A program made the translations under genes and the position numbers. Below, one piece after another: positions 36,321 through 44,583 of a DNA stretch of 46,065 nt; the first letter of the stretch is position 1; each line of letters starts with the position of its first letter. Location: assembly GCA_946478305.1 (NCBI GenBank), contig CAMLBO010000031.1:1-46065 (forward strand), in the 5' to 3' direction. The stretch is from an uncultured Enterobacterales bacterium (lineage in GTDB: Bacteria > Pseudomonadota > Gammaproteobacteria > Enterobacterales > Enterobacteriaceae). Below the pieces are notes generated by a model. The model was not told the DNA's origin, did no database searches, and saw nothing but the letters and a program-made list of their open reading frames with translations.

Positions 36321-37789
36321 TTTCTAAGCTGCCTGTACGGCAGTGAACCTGCAGGCATCAATCTAGAAGTCCATTTTGAGTTTCTAAGCTGCCTGTACGG
36401 CAGTGAACATCCCCTAACGACCAACATCACATGGGGTCAGTTTCTAAGCTGCCTGTACGGCAGTGAACGTGTTTGTACTTACCGAAATGTCAGCTTCACA
36501 TTTCTAAGCTGCCTGTACGGCAGTGAACTGGTTTTGGTATCTCGCCAGCTGCAATCTTTCTTTCTAAGCTGCCTGTACGGCAGTGAACATTGGCCTACCG
36601 GTCAGGATCCAGAAAGCGCTTTTCTAAGCTGCCTGTACGGCAGTGAACCTTTACAGACTCCCTTAACGTCAGATTCAACGTTTCTAAGCTGCCTGTACGG
36701 CAGTGAACGCTCTCTTCTGTCGTGTTGAGCGCTAAGAGCCTTTCTAAGCTGCCTGTACGGCAGTGAACGGTTTTCGCCGCGCTGGCCTCTTTCCAAGAAT
36801 TTTCTAAGCTGCCTGTACGGCAGTGAACATGCCATTCGAAGGAACCCGCCACAACGCTCTTTTCTAAGCTGCCTGTACGGCAGTGAACAATCACAAACGA
36901 CCAAAGCCAGCTTCCCCTATTTTCTAAGCTGCCTGTACGGCAGTGAACTCTACGTCGCTGCTGGCATCGTCGTTAAGGATTTTCTAAGCTGCCTGTACGG
37001 CAGTGAACTATGTGGCCAACACCCAAGTTACTCCAGTACCTTTCTAAGCTGCCTGTACGGCAGTGAACGTACCTTATCTGTGTTTCGTTATCACCTGTCA
37101 TTTCTAAGCTGCCTGTACGGCAGTGAACGGTGCGTCCATTTTTGTGATACCGAATACCGTTTTCTAAGCTGCCTGTACGGCAGTGAACATCACTAACAGA
37201 AGCCAATTTGTTCTGCTGTTTTTCTAAGCTGCCTGTACGGCAGTGAACATTACCGAAATGATGCTGCCCTGTGGGGCATGTTTCTAAGCTGCCTGTACGG
37301 CAGTGAACATATAACGTTTGGCTTGATTATCTTGATGCACTTTTCTAAGCTGCCTGTACGGCAGTGAACATTTGCTGCTTGCTGTTTCTTCTCTGGGTTG
37401 ATTTCTAAGCTGCCTGTACGGCAGTGAACATGATGAAGTGGTTAAACTTTTTCAGCGTTCTTTTCTAAGCTGCCTGTACGGCAGTGAACTCTAAGAGTGA
37501 CTTTGCTTTTCTGGCTGCTACTTTCTAAGCTGCCTGTACGGCAGTGAACGCTGGTGCTCTTTGATGAGCTTGAGCCAGACATTTCTAAGCTGCCTGTACG
37601 GCAGTGAACCACCATTCTCTTCAAAAAACTCCAACTCTTCTTTTCTAAGCTGCCTGTACGGCAGTGAACTGACCTGATTTTATCGAACAGCACCCCCATA
37701 TTTTCTAAGCTGCCTGTACGGCAGTGAACCCTGACCATAAGTAGTTTGAGCGTCACTCATATTTCTAAGCTGCCTGTACGGCAGTGAAC
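36321..37789 (-). CRISPR. Type I-F CRISPR array 2 (25 repeats, 24 spacers)
   Basis: It has the same 28-bp repeat as array 1, with 25 apparently identical copies. The period is 60 bp except for one 61-bp step: the spacer at 37309-37341 has 33 bases. The array is in the same orientation as array 1, transcribed leftward from a leader starting at 37790 toward cas1. The repeat at 36321 is the trailer end. Sharing the repeat, leader elements and direction, both arrays should be served by the one cas operon between them. Confidence 0.98.
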
Positions 37790-37940
37790 TGTTGAAAAAT
37801 ACGCTTATTTCCTGCGTTATTAAAGCCCTGCGAGAGTTTTAGTAGATAGACCCTTTTTTCAGGCTGAAATCCCCTTCTATTAATATCAATGAGTTAGTGA
37901 GGGAGAAAAAAAGAGGGGTTGGAGCCAGGAAATATTGACG
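37790..37940 (-). promoter_or_regulatory. Leader of CRISPR array 2
   Basis: This sequence has the same order of elements as the array 1 leader. gttgaaaaatacgcttatt abuts the repeat, then come CCCTTTTTT, an IHF consensus site and an A-rich tract (gagaaaaaaagag) ending in gccagg. It lacks the 9-bp inverted repeat of leader 1. It should carry the array promoter and spacer-integration signals. Confidence 0.78.
37884..37896. promoter_or_regulatory. IHF site in leader of array 2
   Basis: TATCAATGAGTTA matches WATCAANNNNTTR fully, beginning 95 bp from the leader-end repeat. It is identical in sequence, and within one base in distance, to the site in leader 1. Confidence 0.7.
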
Positions 37941-37942
37941 AC

Positions 37943-37966
37943 AAAAAAGCGGAGAGATCTCCGCTT
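37943..37966 (-). terminator. Intrinsic terminator of ubiT-yhbS
   Basis: On the minus strand AAGCGGAG and CTCCGCTT form a perfect 8-bp stem around a 4-nt loop, followed by TTTTTT. It lies 24 bp behind the yhbS stop and separates that operon from the CRISPR leader. Confidence 0.85.
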
Positions 37967-37989
37967 AGATTTGATGAGTGAAGCTTATA

Positions 37990-38493
37990 TCAGAACCGGT
38001 TAAAGGCTGCCGGGAAAGTCACTTCGCCGTGGGCATCGGTCAGGGCATCTTCGGTCAGCGTGTAGAGCTGGAAAGCGGCTTCTGTGCCCGGCCAGCGGCA
38101 GTGGAGGTCATAGGCGGCAGCGGGTTTAAAACCGAAGCGACCATAGTAGGCCGGGTCACCGAGGACAACGACAGCGGCGTAGCCAAACTCATTGAGTGAA
38201 TCCAGCCCTTCGTAAATCAGCTTTTCGCCCAGCCCCTGACGGCGCAGGGATGCGTCAACCGCGAGCGGTGCCAGACCAACCCAGTTGCGGTCTTCGCCTT
38301 TGATATCTACCGGGCAGAACGCTACGTAGCCAACCACTTGCCCTTCGTCATCCGTGGCGACTACACCGAGCGTCAACAGTCCATCTTCGCGCAACTCTTT
38401 GACCAGATCGGCCTCTGCTGCCGTGGGATAAGCCTCTCGCAGCAGGCGATCAATGCCCGCAGCATCAATGGGTATTTCGGTACGAATCAACAT
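37990..38493 (-). CDS. yhbS: GNAT-family N-acetyltransferase YhbS
   Basis: This is a 167-aa GCN5-related acetyltransferase. The acetyl-CoA loop is RRQGLGEKLIYEGL (about residues 86-99), followed by VVVLGDPAYYGRFGFKPA, the usual family signature. It starts MLIRTEIPIDAAGIDRLL as in E. coli YhbS, and its start lies 7 bp inside ubiT, so the two are co-translated. The natural substrate is not established by the sequence. Confidence 0.9.
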   Translation of the reverse strand: MLIRTEIPIDAAGIDRLLREAYPTAAEADLVKELREDGLLTLGVVATDDEGQVVGYVAFCPVDIKGEDRNWVGLAPLAVDASLRRQGLGEKLIYEGLDSLNEFGYAAVVVLGDPAYYGRFGFKPAAAYDLHCRWPGTEAAFQLYTLTEDALTDAHGEVTFPAAFNRF

Positions 38494-39014
38494 GTCTGCA
38501 CTACCGGAGCATCTGACTCTCGGCCCTCCTGTAAACCGGCTTCAATAAAGTCCGCCAGACGCATCAGGCCGCTTTTCAGCAGAACCGGCATACTGTCTAA
38601 ATCAATGGCGTCCATAAGATTTTTCACGTACAGGCCCAGTTCGGTGTCGCCTTCAATACGCAGGCGACGCTGGAAGAATAAGGTGTCGGGATCTTGTTTA
38701 CGGGCGGCGATCAGCACCAGGTCATTGGCGCTGCCGCTGAAGCTGACGTCCGCTTCGCCGTGCTCACGAATCTGCAGTTTGCCCTCTTCAACACTCATCA
38801 GCCAGCTCAGGTTGAGATCGCTGACCTCGATTTTTAACCAGCGCTCTTCAAGGAAGTCGAGTTCACCTTCGGCCAGCGCCTGACGAAATTGCCAGCTCAG
38901 CACTTGCTGCAAAACCTGTCGCTGTAGCGCAAAAGGCGTGAATTTTAATGGCACACTCAGCAGGGATGGCCCCTGACGCACCATACGTGCTCGTAGTTTT
39001 TGCAACACTGGCAC
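38487..39014 (-). CDS. ubiT: SCP2-domain ubiquinone biosynthesis accessory factor UbiT
   Basis: UbiT (formerly YhbT) is a lipid-binding SCP2-fold protein required for oxygen-independent ubiquinone synthesis together with UbiU and UbiV. The 175 aa include the SCP2 core, with VEEGKLQIREHGEADVSFSGSANDLVLI and the later LRIEGDTELGLYVKNLMDAID. It is transcribed divergently from ubiUV across a shared 308-bp region and is followed by yhbS. Confidence 0.92.
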   Translation of the reverse strand: MPVLQKLRARMVRQGPSLLSVPLKFTPFALQRQVLQQVLSWQFRQALAEGELDFLEERWLKIEVSDLNLSWLMSVEEGKLQIREHGEADVSFSGSANDLVLIAARKQDPDTLFFQRRLRIEGDTELGLYVKNLMDAIDLDSMPVLLKSGLMRLADFIEAGLQEGRESDAPVVQTC

Positions 39015-39322
39015 TACTCCTTTCGGTAACTTTTAGGAAACTGATTCGGTCAAGATATGCGCTCTATTTTGCCACATCGTCCGTTTTGTTCAGCGGCCTG
39101 CATCAATAAATACTGCAACAGAAAAGAGGTGCATACAACCTCCCACTCAGGCATACACCGGTCAACTCGGCAGAAACTGCCTCAAATCAAAATATTGCAT
39201 CCATAGCTTCTCTAAAATAGTCAGTCAGTAAAACGCTCCCTGATGAATGATTCACGTCAGCGGATACTTCCCTTTTCATTCTTGCCGGTGCAGCGATGGC
39301 CGGTTAAAGCCAGGAACAGACG
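39015..39322. other. Divergent ubiT / ubiU control region
   Basis: These 308 bp have no gene. They contain a candidate FNR site at 39177-39190 and TAAAAT at 39213-39218 for rightward transcription. The ribosome site AGGAAC precedes ubiU. On the ubiT side I see only AT-rich sequence and no clear site. Confidence 0.65.
39177..39190 (+). promoter_or_regulatory. Candidate FNR class II site for ubiUV
   Basis: CTGCCTCAAATCAA has a full right half (ATCAA) and a weaker left half of the FNR consensus. With TAAAAT (39213-39218) as -10 the start point falls near 39225, so the site centre lies at about -41.5, the exact class II position. FNR control of ubiUVT fits their anaerobic role; this site is a prediction. 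Confidence 0.5.
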
Positions 39323-40318
39323 ATGGAGCTACTTTGCCCGGCGGGCAATTTGCCTGCGTTAAAAGCGGCGATTGATAACGGTGCCGATGCGGTCTATATC
39401 GGTTTGAAAGATGATACCAACGCCCGCCACTTTGCCGGTCTGAACTTTACTGAGAAGAAATTGCAGGAGGCGGTCAATTATGTCCACAGCCACCGTCGCA
39501 AGTTGCATATTGCCATTAATACCTTTGCTCACCCAGACGGCTATCAGCGCTGGGAGCGCGCCGTGGACATGGCGGCACAGCTTGGCGCGGATGCCCTGAT
39601 CCTCGCCGATATCGCCATGCTCGATTACGCGGCTACCCGCTATCCACATGTAGAACGCCACGTCTCGGTGCAGGCATCAGCCACCAATGACGAAGCTATC
39701 CGCTTTTATCAGCGTAATTTTGACGTCGCGCGCGTGGTACTTCCCCGCGTATTGTCGATGCACCAGGTGCGTCAGCTGTCGCGCAGCAGCGTGGTGCCAC
39801 TGGAAGTGTTTGCGTTCGGCAGCTTGTGCATCATGGCCGAAGGCCGCTGCTACCTCTCCTCCTATCTGACCGGCGAGTCGCCAAATACGGTGGGTGCCTG
39901 TTCACCGGCCAAATTTGTACGCTGGCAGCAAACGCCGCAGGGAATGGAATCTCGCCTCAATGACGTACTGATAGACCGTTATGACGAAGGGGAAAATGCT
40001 GGCTATCCGACGCTGTGCAAAGGCCGATACCTGGTGGATGGCGCGAAATACCATGCGCTCGAAGAACCCACCAGCCTGAATACGCTGGAGCTATTACCGG
40101 AGCTGTTCGCCGCCAATATTGCCTCGGTGAAAATCGAAGGGCGTCAGCGTAGCCCGGCGTATGTCAGCCAGGTGACACGTGTATGGCGCGCCGCTATCGA
40201 CCGCTGTAAGGCCGATCCGCAGAACTTCACCACGGATACAGAGTGGATGAAACAGTTGGGTTCCATGTCGGAAGGTACGCAAACCACGCTCGGCGCGTAC
40301 CATCGTAAATGGCAGTGA
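39323..40318 (+). CDS. ubiU: O2-independent ubiquinone hydroxylation protein UbiU (U32 family)
   Basis: UbiU (YhbU) is a peptidase-U32-like protein with a [4Fe-4S] cluster. With UbiV it hydroxylates the ubiquinone ring without oxygen, using prephenate. The four cluster cysteines are at 169, 176, 193 and 232, the E. coli positions, and the U32 signature EVFAFGSLCIMAEGRCYLSS is intact. The 331 aa equal the E. coli length. It overlaps nothing upstream and is followed after 14 bp by ubiV. Confidence 0.96.
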   Translation: MELLCPAGNLPALKAAIDNGADAVYIGLKDDTNARHFAGLNFTEKKLQEAVNYVHSHRRKLHIAINTFAHPDGYQRWERAVDMAAQLGADALILADIAMLDYAATRYPHVERHVSVQASATNDEAIRFYQRNFDVARVVLPRVLSMHQVRQLSRSSVVPLEVFAFGSLCIMAEGRCYLSSYLTGESPNTVGACSPAKFVRWQQTPQGMESRLNDVLIDRYDEGENAGYPTLCKGRYLVDGAKYHALEEPTSLNTLELLPELFAANIASVKIEGRQRSPAYVSQVTRVWRAAIDRCKADPQNFTTDTEWMKQLGSMSEGTQTTLGAYHRKWQ

Positions 40319-40332
40319 TCGCAGGGAAAATG

Positions 40333-41211
40333 ATGAAATATTCTTTAGGGGCCATTCTCTATTACTGGCCTAAAGCAGAAGTTGAAGCCTTTTATCAGGC
40401 CGCAGCCCGCAGCAGCGCCGACGTGATTTATCTCGGAGAAAACGTCTGTACCAAGCGCCGTGAGATGAAGGTCAATGACTGGATGGAGATCGCCCGCCAG
40501 CTGGCAGCCAGCGGCAAGCAAGTGGTGCTCTCTACGCTGGCGCTGTTGCAGGCACCGTCCGAACTTAATGAGCTAAAGCGCTACGTCGAGAACGGCGAGT
40601 TTCTTATCGAAGCCAATGATTTTGGTGCGGTGAATATGGCCGCGGAACGCAAATTGCCGTTTGTCGTCGGCCACGCGCTCAATTGTTATAACGCAGTAAC
40701 GCTGAAGATCCTGCAAAAACAGGGCATGACGCGCTGGTGTATGCCGGTTGAGCTGTCCCGCGACTGGCTGGTCAATCTCCTTAAGCAGTGCGAAGAGCTG
40801 GGTATCCGCGATAAGTTCGAGGTCGAGGTACTCTCTTATGGGCATCTGCCGCTGGCCTACTCTGCCCGCTGCTTTACCGCACGGTCGGAAGATAGGGCTA
40901 AGGATGATTGCGAAACCTGCTGCATTAAGTATCCGCAGGGTCGTAAGGTGTTCTCACAGGAAAATCAGCAGGTATTCGTGCTCAACGGCATTCAGACTCA
41001 GAGCGGCTATTGCTATAACCTCGGTAATGAGCTGACATCAATGCAGGGGCTGGTGGATATTGTGCGGCTGTCGCCGGAAACCCCGGACACCTTGCAGATG
41101 CTGACGCAATTTCGACAAAATGAGCGCGGCCTGATGCCACTCAACCTGACCCATAAAACCGACTGTAATGGTTACTGGCAGCGGGTGGCCGGACTGGAGC
41201 TGGTGAAGTAA
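40333..41211 (+). CDS. ubiV: O2-independent ubiquinone hydroxylation protein UbiV (U32 family)
   Basis: UbiV (YhbV) is the partner of UbiU, also a [4Fe-4S] U32-like protein. Cys39 (ENVCTKR) and the cluster region ARCFTARSEDRAKDDCETCC are conserved. Two ATGs stand side by side at 40330 and 40333 behind GCAGGGAAA. The second gives MKYSLGAILYYWP as in E. coli, 292 aa. A CRISPR-repeat-like sequence starts on the base after the stop codon, and a terminator lies at 41248. Confidence 0.95.
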   Translation: MKYSLGAILYYWPKAEVEAFYQAAARSSADVIYLGENVCTKRREMKVNDWMEIARQLAASGKQVVLSTLALLQAPSELNELKRYVENGEFLIEANDFGAVNMAAERKLPFVVGHALNCYNAVTLKILQKQGMTRWCMPVELSRDWLVNLLKQCEELGIRDKFEVEVLSYGHLPLAYSARCFTARSEDRAKDDCETCCIKYPQGRKVFSQENQQVFVLNGIQTQSGYCYNLGNELTSMQGLVDIVRLSPETPDTLQMLTQFRQNERGLMPLNLTHKTDCNGYWQRVAGLELVK

Positions 41212-41239
41212 TTTCTAAGCTGCCTTTACGGCAGTGAAT
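41212..41239 (-). repeat. Solitary type I-F CRISPR repeat behind ubiV
   Basis: Twenty-six of 28 bases equal the array repeat; only base 15 (G to T, giving CTTTACGG) and base 28 (C to T) differ. It begins immediately after the ubiV stop, 3.4 kb from array 2, and has no repeat 60 bp to either side. The hairpin CTGCC-TTTAC-GGCAG is preserved. The Cas6f-substrate orientation is the minus strand, like the arrays. Confidence 0.9.
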
Positions 41240-41247
41240 ATATTGTT

Positions 41248-41278
41248 CAGGCGCGGATTTCGCGCCTGTTTTATTTCT
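41248..41278 (+). terminator. Intrinsic terminator of ubiUV
   Basis: CAGGCGCG (41248-41255) and CGCGCCTG (41261-41268) are perfect arms around GATTT, followed by TTTTATTTCT. Confidence 0.9.
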
Positions 41279-41292
41279 ATCAGCCAAACATC

Positions 41293-42462
41293 TCAGTCAT
41301 TCTTCAGCGGTTTTTTGCGGTGCAGCAACGTGCGCAACCGTCCGCTGTCCCGCAATATTCCCAATCCGATCCCCAGTACGGTATAAAACGCCCCCAGTAT
41401 CAGCAGCATCAGCATGTCGCTGCCCACTTCACTAAATGGCAATCCCATCTGATTCACCCCGGCGATAGCTTTGGTTGCCCAGGTTGAGGGCAGCATCGAG
41501 GAGACTCCCCGCACCCAGGTTGGCATCGCTTGCAGTGGCCAGATGGTCCCGGAGATATAAAACACCGGCATGGTGATAAAAGAGAGGGTCAGGTAGATCA
41601 TCTCAACGCTGCGCAGACACTCTGTCACCAGTTTGCCGAGCCCGAGCACCGCCAGCAGGAACGGGAACGTCAGCATGATGATTTCAGGGATGCTTGCCGT
41701 TTGCCGGTAACCCAGCACCCATGGCCACAGCACAAACAGGACTATCGATAAAAACAGCCAGATGGGGATCAAGGCGGACAGACCGCCGAGAAACACCGGA
41801 ATGGCCGGCTTACCGTCAGGTGCACTGTTGAGCGTGATATTGACGCGCACGCTGGCGATCAACAGGGAGTGCTGTAATAACATGACCAACAGGCCAGGAA
41901 AGATGATTGCCGCGAAGCTGATACCGGGGTTAAACAGATCCAGCGTCTGTCCAACGATGGGGGTGATCAGCACGCTGGCCTGTCTGGCCGTAAAGCCGCT
42001 GCGCATCAGTAACTCAGTATTGTACTGCGTGAGGATCGACTGATAGGCGGCCACTACGTCCTGCTCAATCTGGCCATTCGCCAACCGGTTAGTGGCATCA
42101 CCATACACCGGGATAACAATATCCTGACCGGCAAGGATCTTTTTCTCAAGATCTACTGGCATGATGATCACAGCAAACAGCTTACGCCAGGCCAGATCTC
42201 GCTGAGCCTCGTCCACACTATCGTAGCTCTGGATCTTAATCTTCGAGGTCGCATCCAGCTGACGAGTCAACAGGCGGCTGGCGGTGCTGTGGTCCTGGTC
42301 AACGACCGCCACTGGCAAATCCCATACCGTGCGGTTGGCATACACCATGCTCATGATACAGAGAGAGAGCAGCAGCATCATCCACATCGGTTTTTCGAGC
42401 ATCCCGGTCAGAACTTTAGTAAACGTCTTCCAGTAGATTTTCAGCCATTGTCGAGGGGTCAT
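41293..42462 (-). CDS. ABC-2 type permease, second of pair
   Basis: This 389-aa membrane protein of the ABC-2/YhhJ-YbhR type has one N-terminal helix (about residues 20-42). A large periplasmic domain with DLPVAVVDQDHSTASRLLTRQLD follows, then about five C-terminal helices from residue 175 on. The VVDQDHS motif is shared with its neighbour, so the two likely form a heterodimeric pore. Such permeases work with a HlyD adaptor and an ATPase to export drugs or peptides; no ATPase is encoded here. It overlaps the upstream permease by 4 bp. Confidence 0.85.
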   Translation of the reverse strand: MTPRQWLKIYWKTFTKVLTGMLEKPMWMMLLLSLCIMSMVYANRTVWDLPVAVVDQDHSTASRLLTRQLDATSKIKIQSYDSVDEAQRDLAWRKLFAVIIMPVDLEKKILAGQDIVIPVYGDATNRLANGQIEQDVVAAYQSILTQYNTELLMRSGFTARQASVLITPIVGQTLDLFNPGISFAAIIFPGLLVMLLQHSLLIASVRVNITLNSAPDGKPAIPVFLGGLSALIPIWLFLSIVLFVLWPWVLGYRQTASIPEIIMLTFPFLLAVLGLGKLVTECLRSVEMIYLTLSFITMPVFYISGTIWPLQAMPTWVRGVSSMLPSTWATKAIAGVNQMGLPFSEVGSDMLMLLILGAFYTVLGIGLGILRDSGRLRTLLHRKKPLKND

Positions 42463-43607
42463 TTTCCTGGCTCCTGTTTTTTCAGGCGCAGGTATAAGCG
42501 CTTATACACCAGCAGGCCGGTCAGTAACGGGTAAATCAGCAAAATGGCGCACACGCTGAAAATCGCGCTGGCCGGCACCTGCCGCAGGAAGATATCAAAC
42601 ATCGCGTACAGCGCATGCGTCAGAGGCTCGATATTAGAGATGATGCGCGCTGGCAGAGGCATCGAGAGTTCAGGTACTGCCATCCCGGAGAAGGTCAGCG
42701 CGATACTGACGAAAATCCCCATCATGGTATAGGCAGTGATGGTCGTGCTGGTGAACGTAAACAGCAGCAAGCCGATACTCTGCGCGGCAATCACATAGAA
42801 GAAGCTGATCATCACCATAAATAGCGGGTTACCGCTAACCCGTGCATCAAAGAAGCCGACCAGCATGGCGATTTCCGCCATCAGCAGCGTTGTGAAGCAC
42901 AGTGTATAAGGCGCCAGCTTGCCCAGCAGCGCGAAAGTAAAGGAAGGCGCACCGAGCAGCGACTGACTGCGGGCCATCACGTAGATCATACAGGTGACGG
43001 TAAACAACTGAATCAGGTGAATGGTAGCCGCAAACTGCTGGTAGTAAATGTAGCTGCCGCTGGCGTTGAACAGGCTGCCATAAGAGAGTTCAACACTGGC
43101 CAGAGGCGGCACAGTTTTACCGATTTCACCGGCAATAATCGCACTGTATTGGGTGTTCAGTTCGGCAATAAGCCCACTAAAGTCCTGTGTAGAGTAAAGC
43201 CCGGCACCGTAAAACAGCGCATTGTAATAGAGCACGACGCTGGGCTGTTTGCCGGACAGTGCATCAGCTTCAAAGTCTGGCGGGATATAGAGCAGCGCAT
43301 AATCCTGTGCAGTACGCAGCCGGTGTTGGGCTTCCTGCAAGCCACCATCAAAAGCCTGAACATGCGCGTGCGAACCGGCGTCGAGTTTACGGATTAGCGT
43401 CTTTGACAAGGTACTGTGATCGTTATCCACCACCGACACCGGCAGATCGAGCAACGTACCTTCGGAGAAATTACTGCTGATGAGAATGAACAGCAGCAAC
43501 GGGAATATCCAACACAACCAGTGGATCACCGGTTTACGAAATGCATGATGCGTTTCGCGCGTGAATGAGCGTGAGAAACAGCGCCAGCCGGCTTTAACCC
43601 GGTACAT
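42459..43607 (-). CDS. ABC-2 type permease, first of pair
   Basis: This 382-aa paralogue of the following permease has the same plan. An N-terminal helix (PVIHWLCWIFPLLLFILISS) is followed by a periplasmic domain with DLPVSVVDNDHSTLSKTLIRKLD and five or more C-terminal helices. A longer frame opens at a GTG (43631) inside the HlyD gene. The ATG at 43607, 5 bp behind the HlyD stop, gives MYRVKAGWRCFSRSF and is preferred. The transported substrate is unknown. Confidence 0.83.
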   Translation of the reverse strand: MYRVKAGWRCFSRSFTRETHHAFRKPVIHWLCWIFPLLLFILISSNFSEGTLLDLPVSVVDNDHSTLSKTLIRKLDAGSHAHVQAFDGGLQEAQHRLRTAQDYALLYIPPDFEADALSGKQPSVVLYYNALFYGAGLYSTQDFSGLIAELNTQYSAIIAGEIGKTVPPLASVELSYGSLFNASGSYIYYQQFAATIHLIQLFTVTCMIYVMARSQSLLGAPSFTFALLGKLAPYTLCFTTLLMAEIAMLVGFFDARVSGNPLFMVMISFFYVIAAQSIGLLLFTFTSTTITAYTMMGIFVSIALTFSGMAVPELSMPLPARIISNIEPLTHALYAMFDIFLRQVPASAIFSVCAILLIYPLLTGLLVYKRLYLRLKKQEPGK

Positions 43608-43612
43608 TGCCA

Positions 43613-44583
43613 CTACTCTTTCCAGTTCCACAGGGCACTCATTCCCTGCCTTAAGTTAGGAATTGGCTCTGATGGATAGAGGCGCACCTCAAAGGTTTTC
43701 AGGTCAAAGTCACCGGTAGCACGGGTGGCACGCTTGGTAGCGTAATCCCCAAGCGGAGCGATGTAGCGCACCTCGGCTTCAATCATCTGGTTATTCAGCG
43801 CTGGCACGCGGATCTGAATTTTGTCGCCCTTGTGCACACCGCAAGAATATTTTCCCGCAGGTTGAAAACAAAGTAGGCATCCGGCAGGCGAATCAGGGTC
43901 AGTAACGGACTACCTGCATTTTGCAGTTCGCCCACTTCCACTGGAATCGGACCCACTTCACCCTCAACGGGCGCTTTGACCAGTAAGTCATCTGTCTGCG
44001 CTTTAACCTGCAACAAGTCCTCTTCCGCCTGACGAAGCTGGGCGGCATAGCCTTCACGCTGCTCAACGCGATCGCCATTGATACCCTCATCCAGATTGGC
44101 CTTCGCCACCAATACCTGCTGATAGGCGCTGTCGCGCGCGCGGCGGGAGTCTTCTAAATCAGAAGCGGAGATAAAACCTTTGGCCGCCACTTTGGCATTA
44201 CGGTTGTAGAGATCACGAGCGTTGACGTATTCAGCCTGCGCCTGTGCCAGCGTGGCCTTTAGGTTACGAATACTCTCTTCACGCGTACCATTGACTGACA
44301 AATCGAGCTGCGCTTTAGCCTGGTCGCGGGCAGCTTCCAGCGCGCGCAGTTGCGCCATCAGTTCAGGGCTATCGAGTGTGATCAGCAGTTGTCCGGCTTT
44401 GACGTCATCGCCACGCTGGACGTGAAGGTCAACAACCCGGCCTTTGGCTTTAGAAGCAACGATGACTTCTGGAGCGTCAACTTCGCCCTGCAATAAGAGA
44501 TCCTGGTTACCTGCGCGGAAAAGCACCGCCAATGAAATAGCCACCGCGACCAGCAGCAGGGTCAATAATATTCTTTTACTCAT
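43613..44583 (-). pseudogene. HlyD-family membrane fusion protein, frameshifted
   Basis: The first frame codes 250 residues ending in FNLRENILA and then runs out of family sequence. The next frame begins VHKGDKIQIRVPALNNQMIEAE and finishes the adaptor at ALWNWKE. One missing G near 43840 (GCGGTGTG for GCGGGTGTG) explains the break; repaired, the product would have 323 aa. Visible parts are an N-terminal anchor helix, the lipoyl domain (VIVASKAKGRVVDLHVQRGDDV), a coiled-coil hairpin at about 85-195, and a beta-barrel. It resembles E. coli YhiI/YbhG-type adaptors. It is either a broken gene or a sequence error. Confidence 0.85.

Noticed and set aside
36248-37756. Open frames inside CRISPR array 2
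   Set aside because: Same artefact as in array 1; no start sites and no protein features.
41212-41239. The solitary repeat as the ubiUV terminator
   Set aside because: A proper terminator with T-run lies 9 bp further on at 41248; the repeat hairpin has no T-run and matches the CRISPR repeat at 26 of 28 bases.
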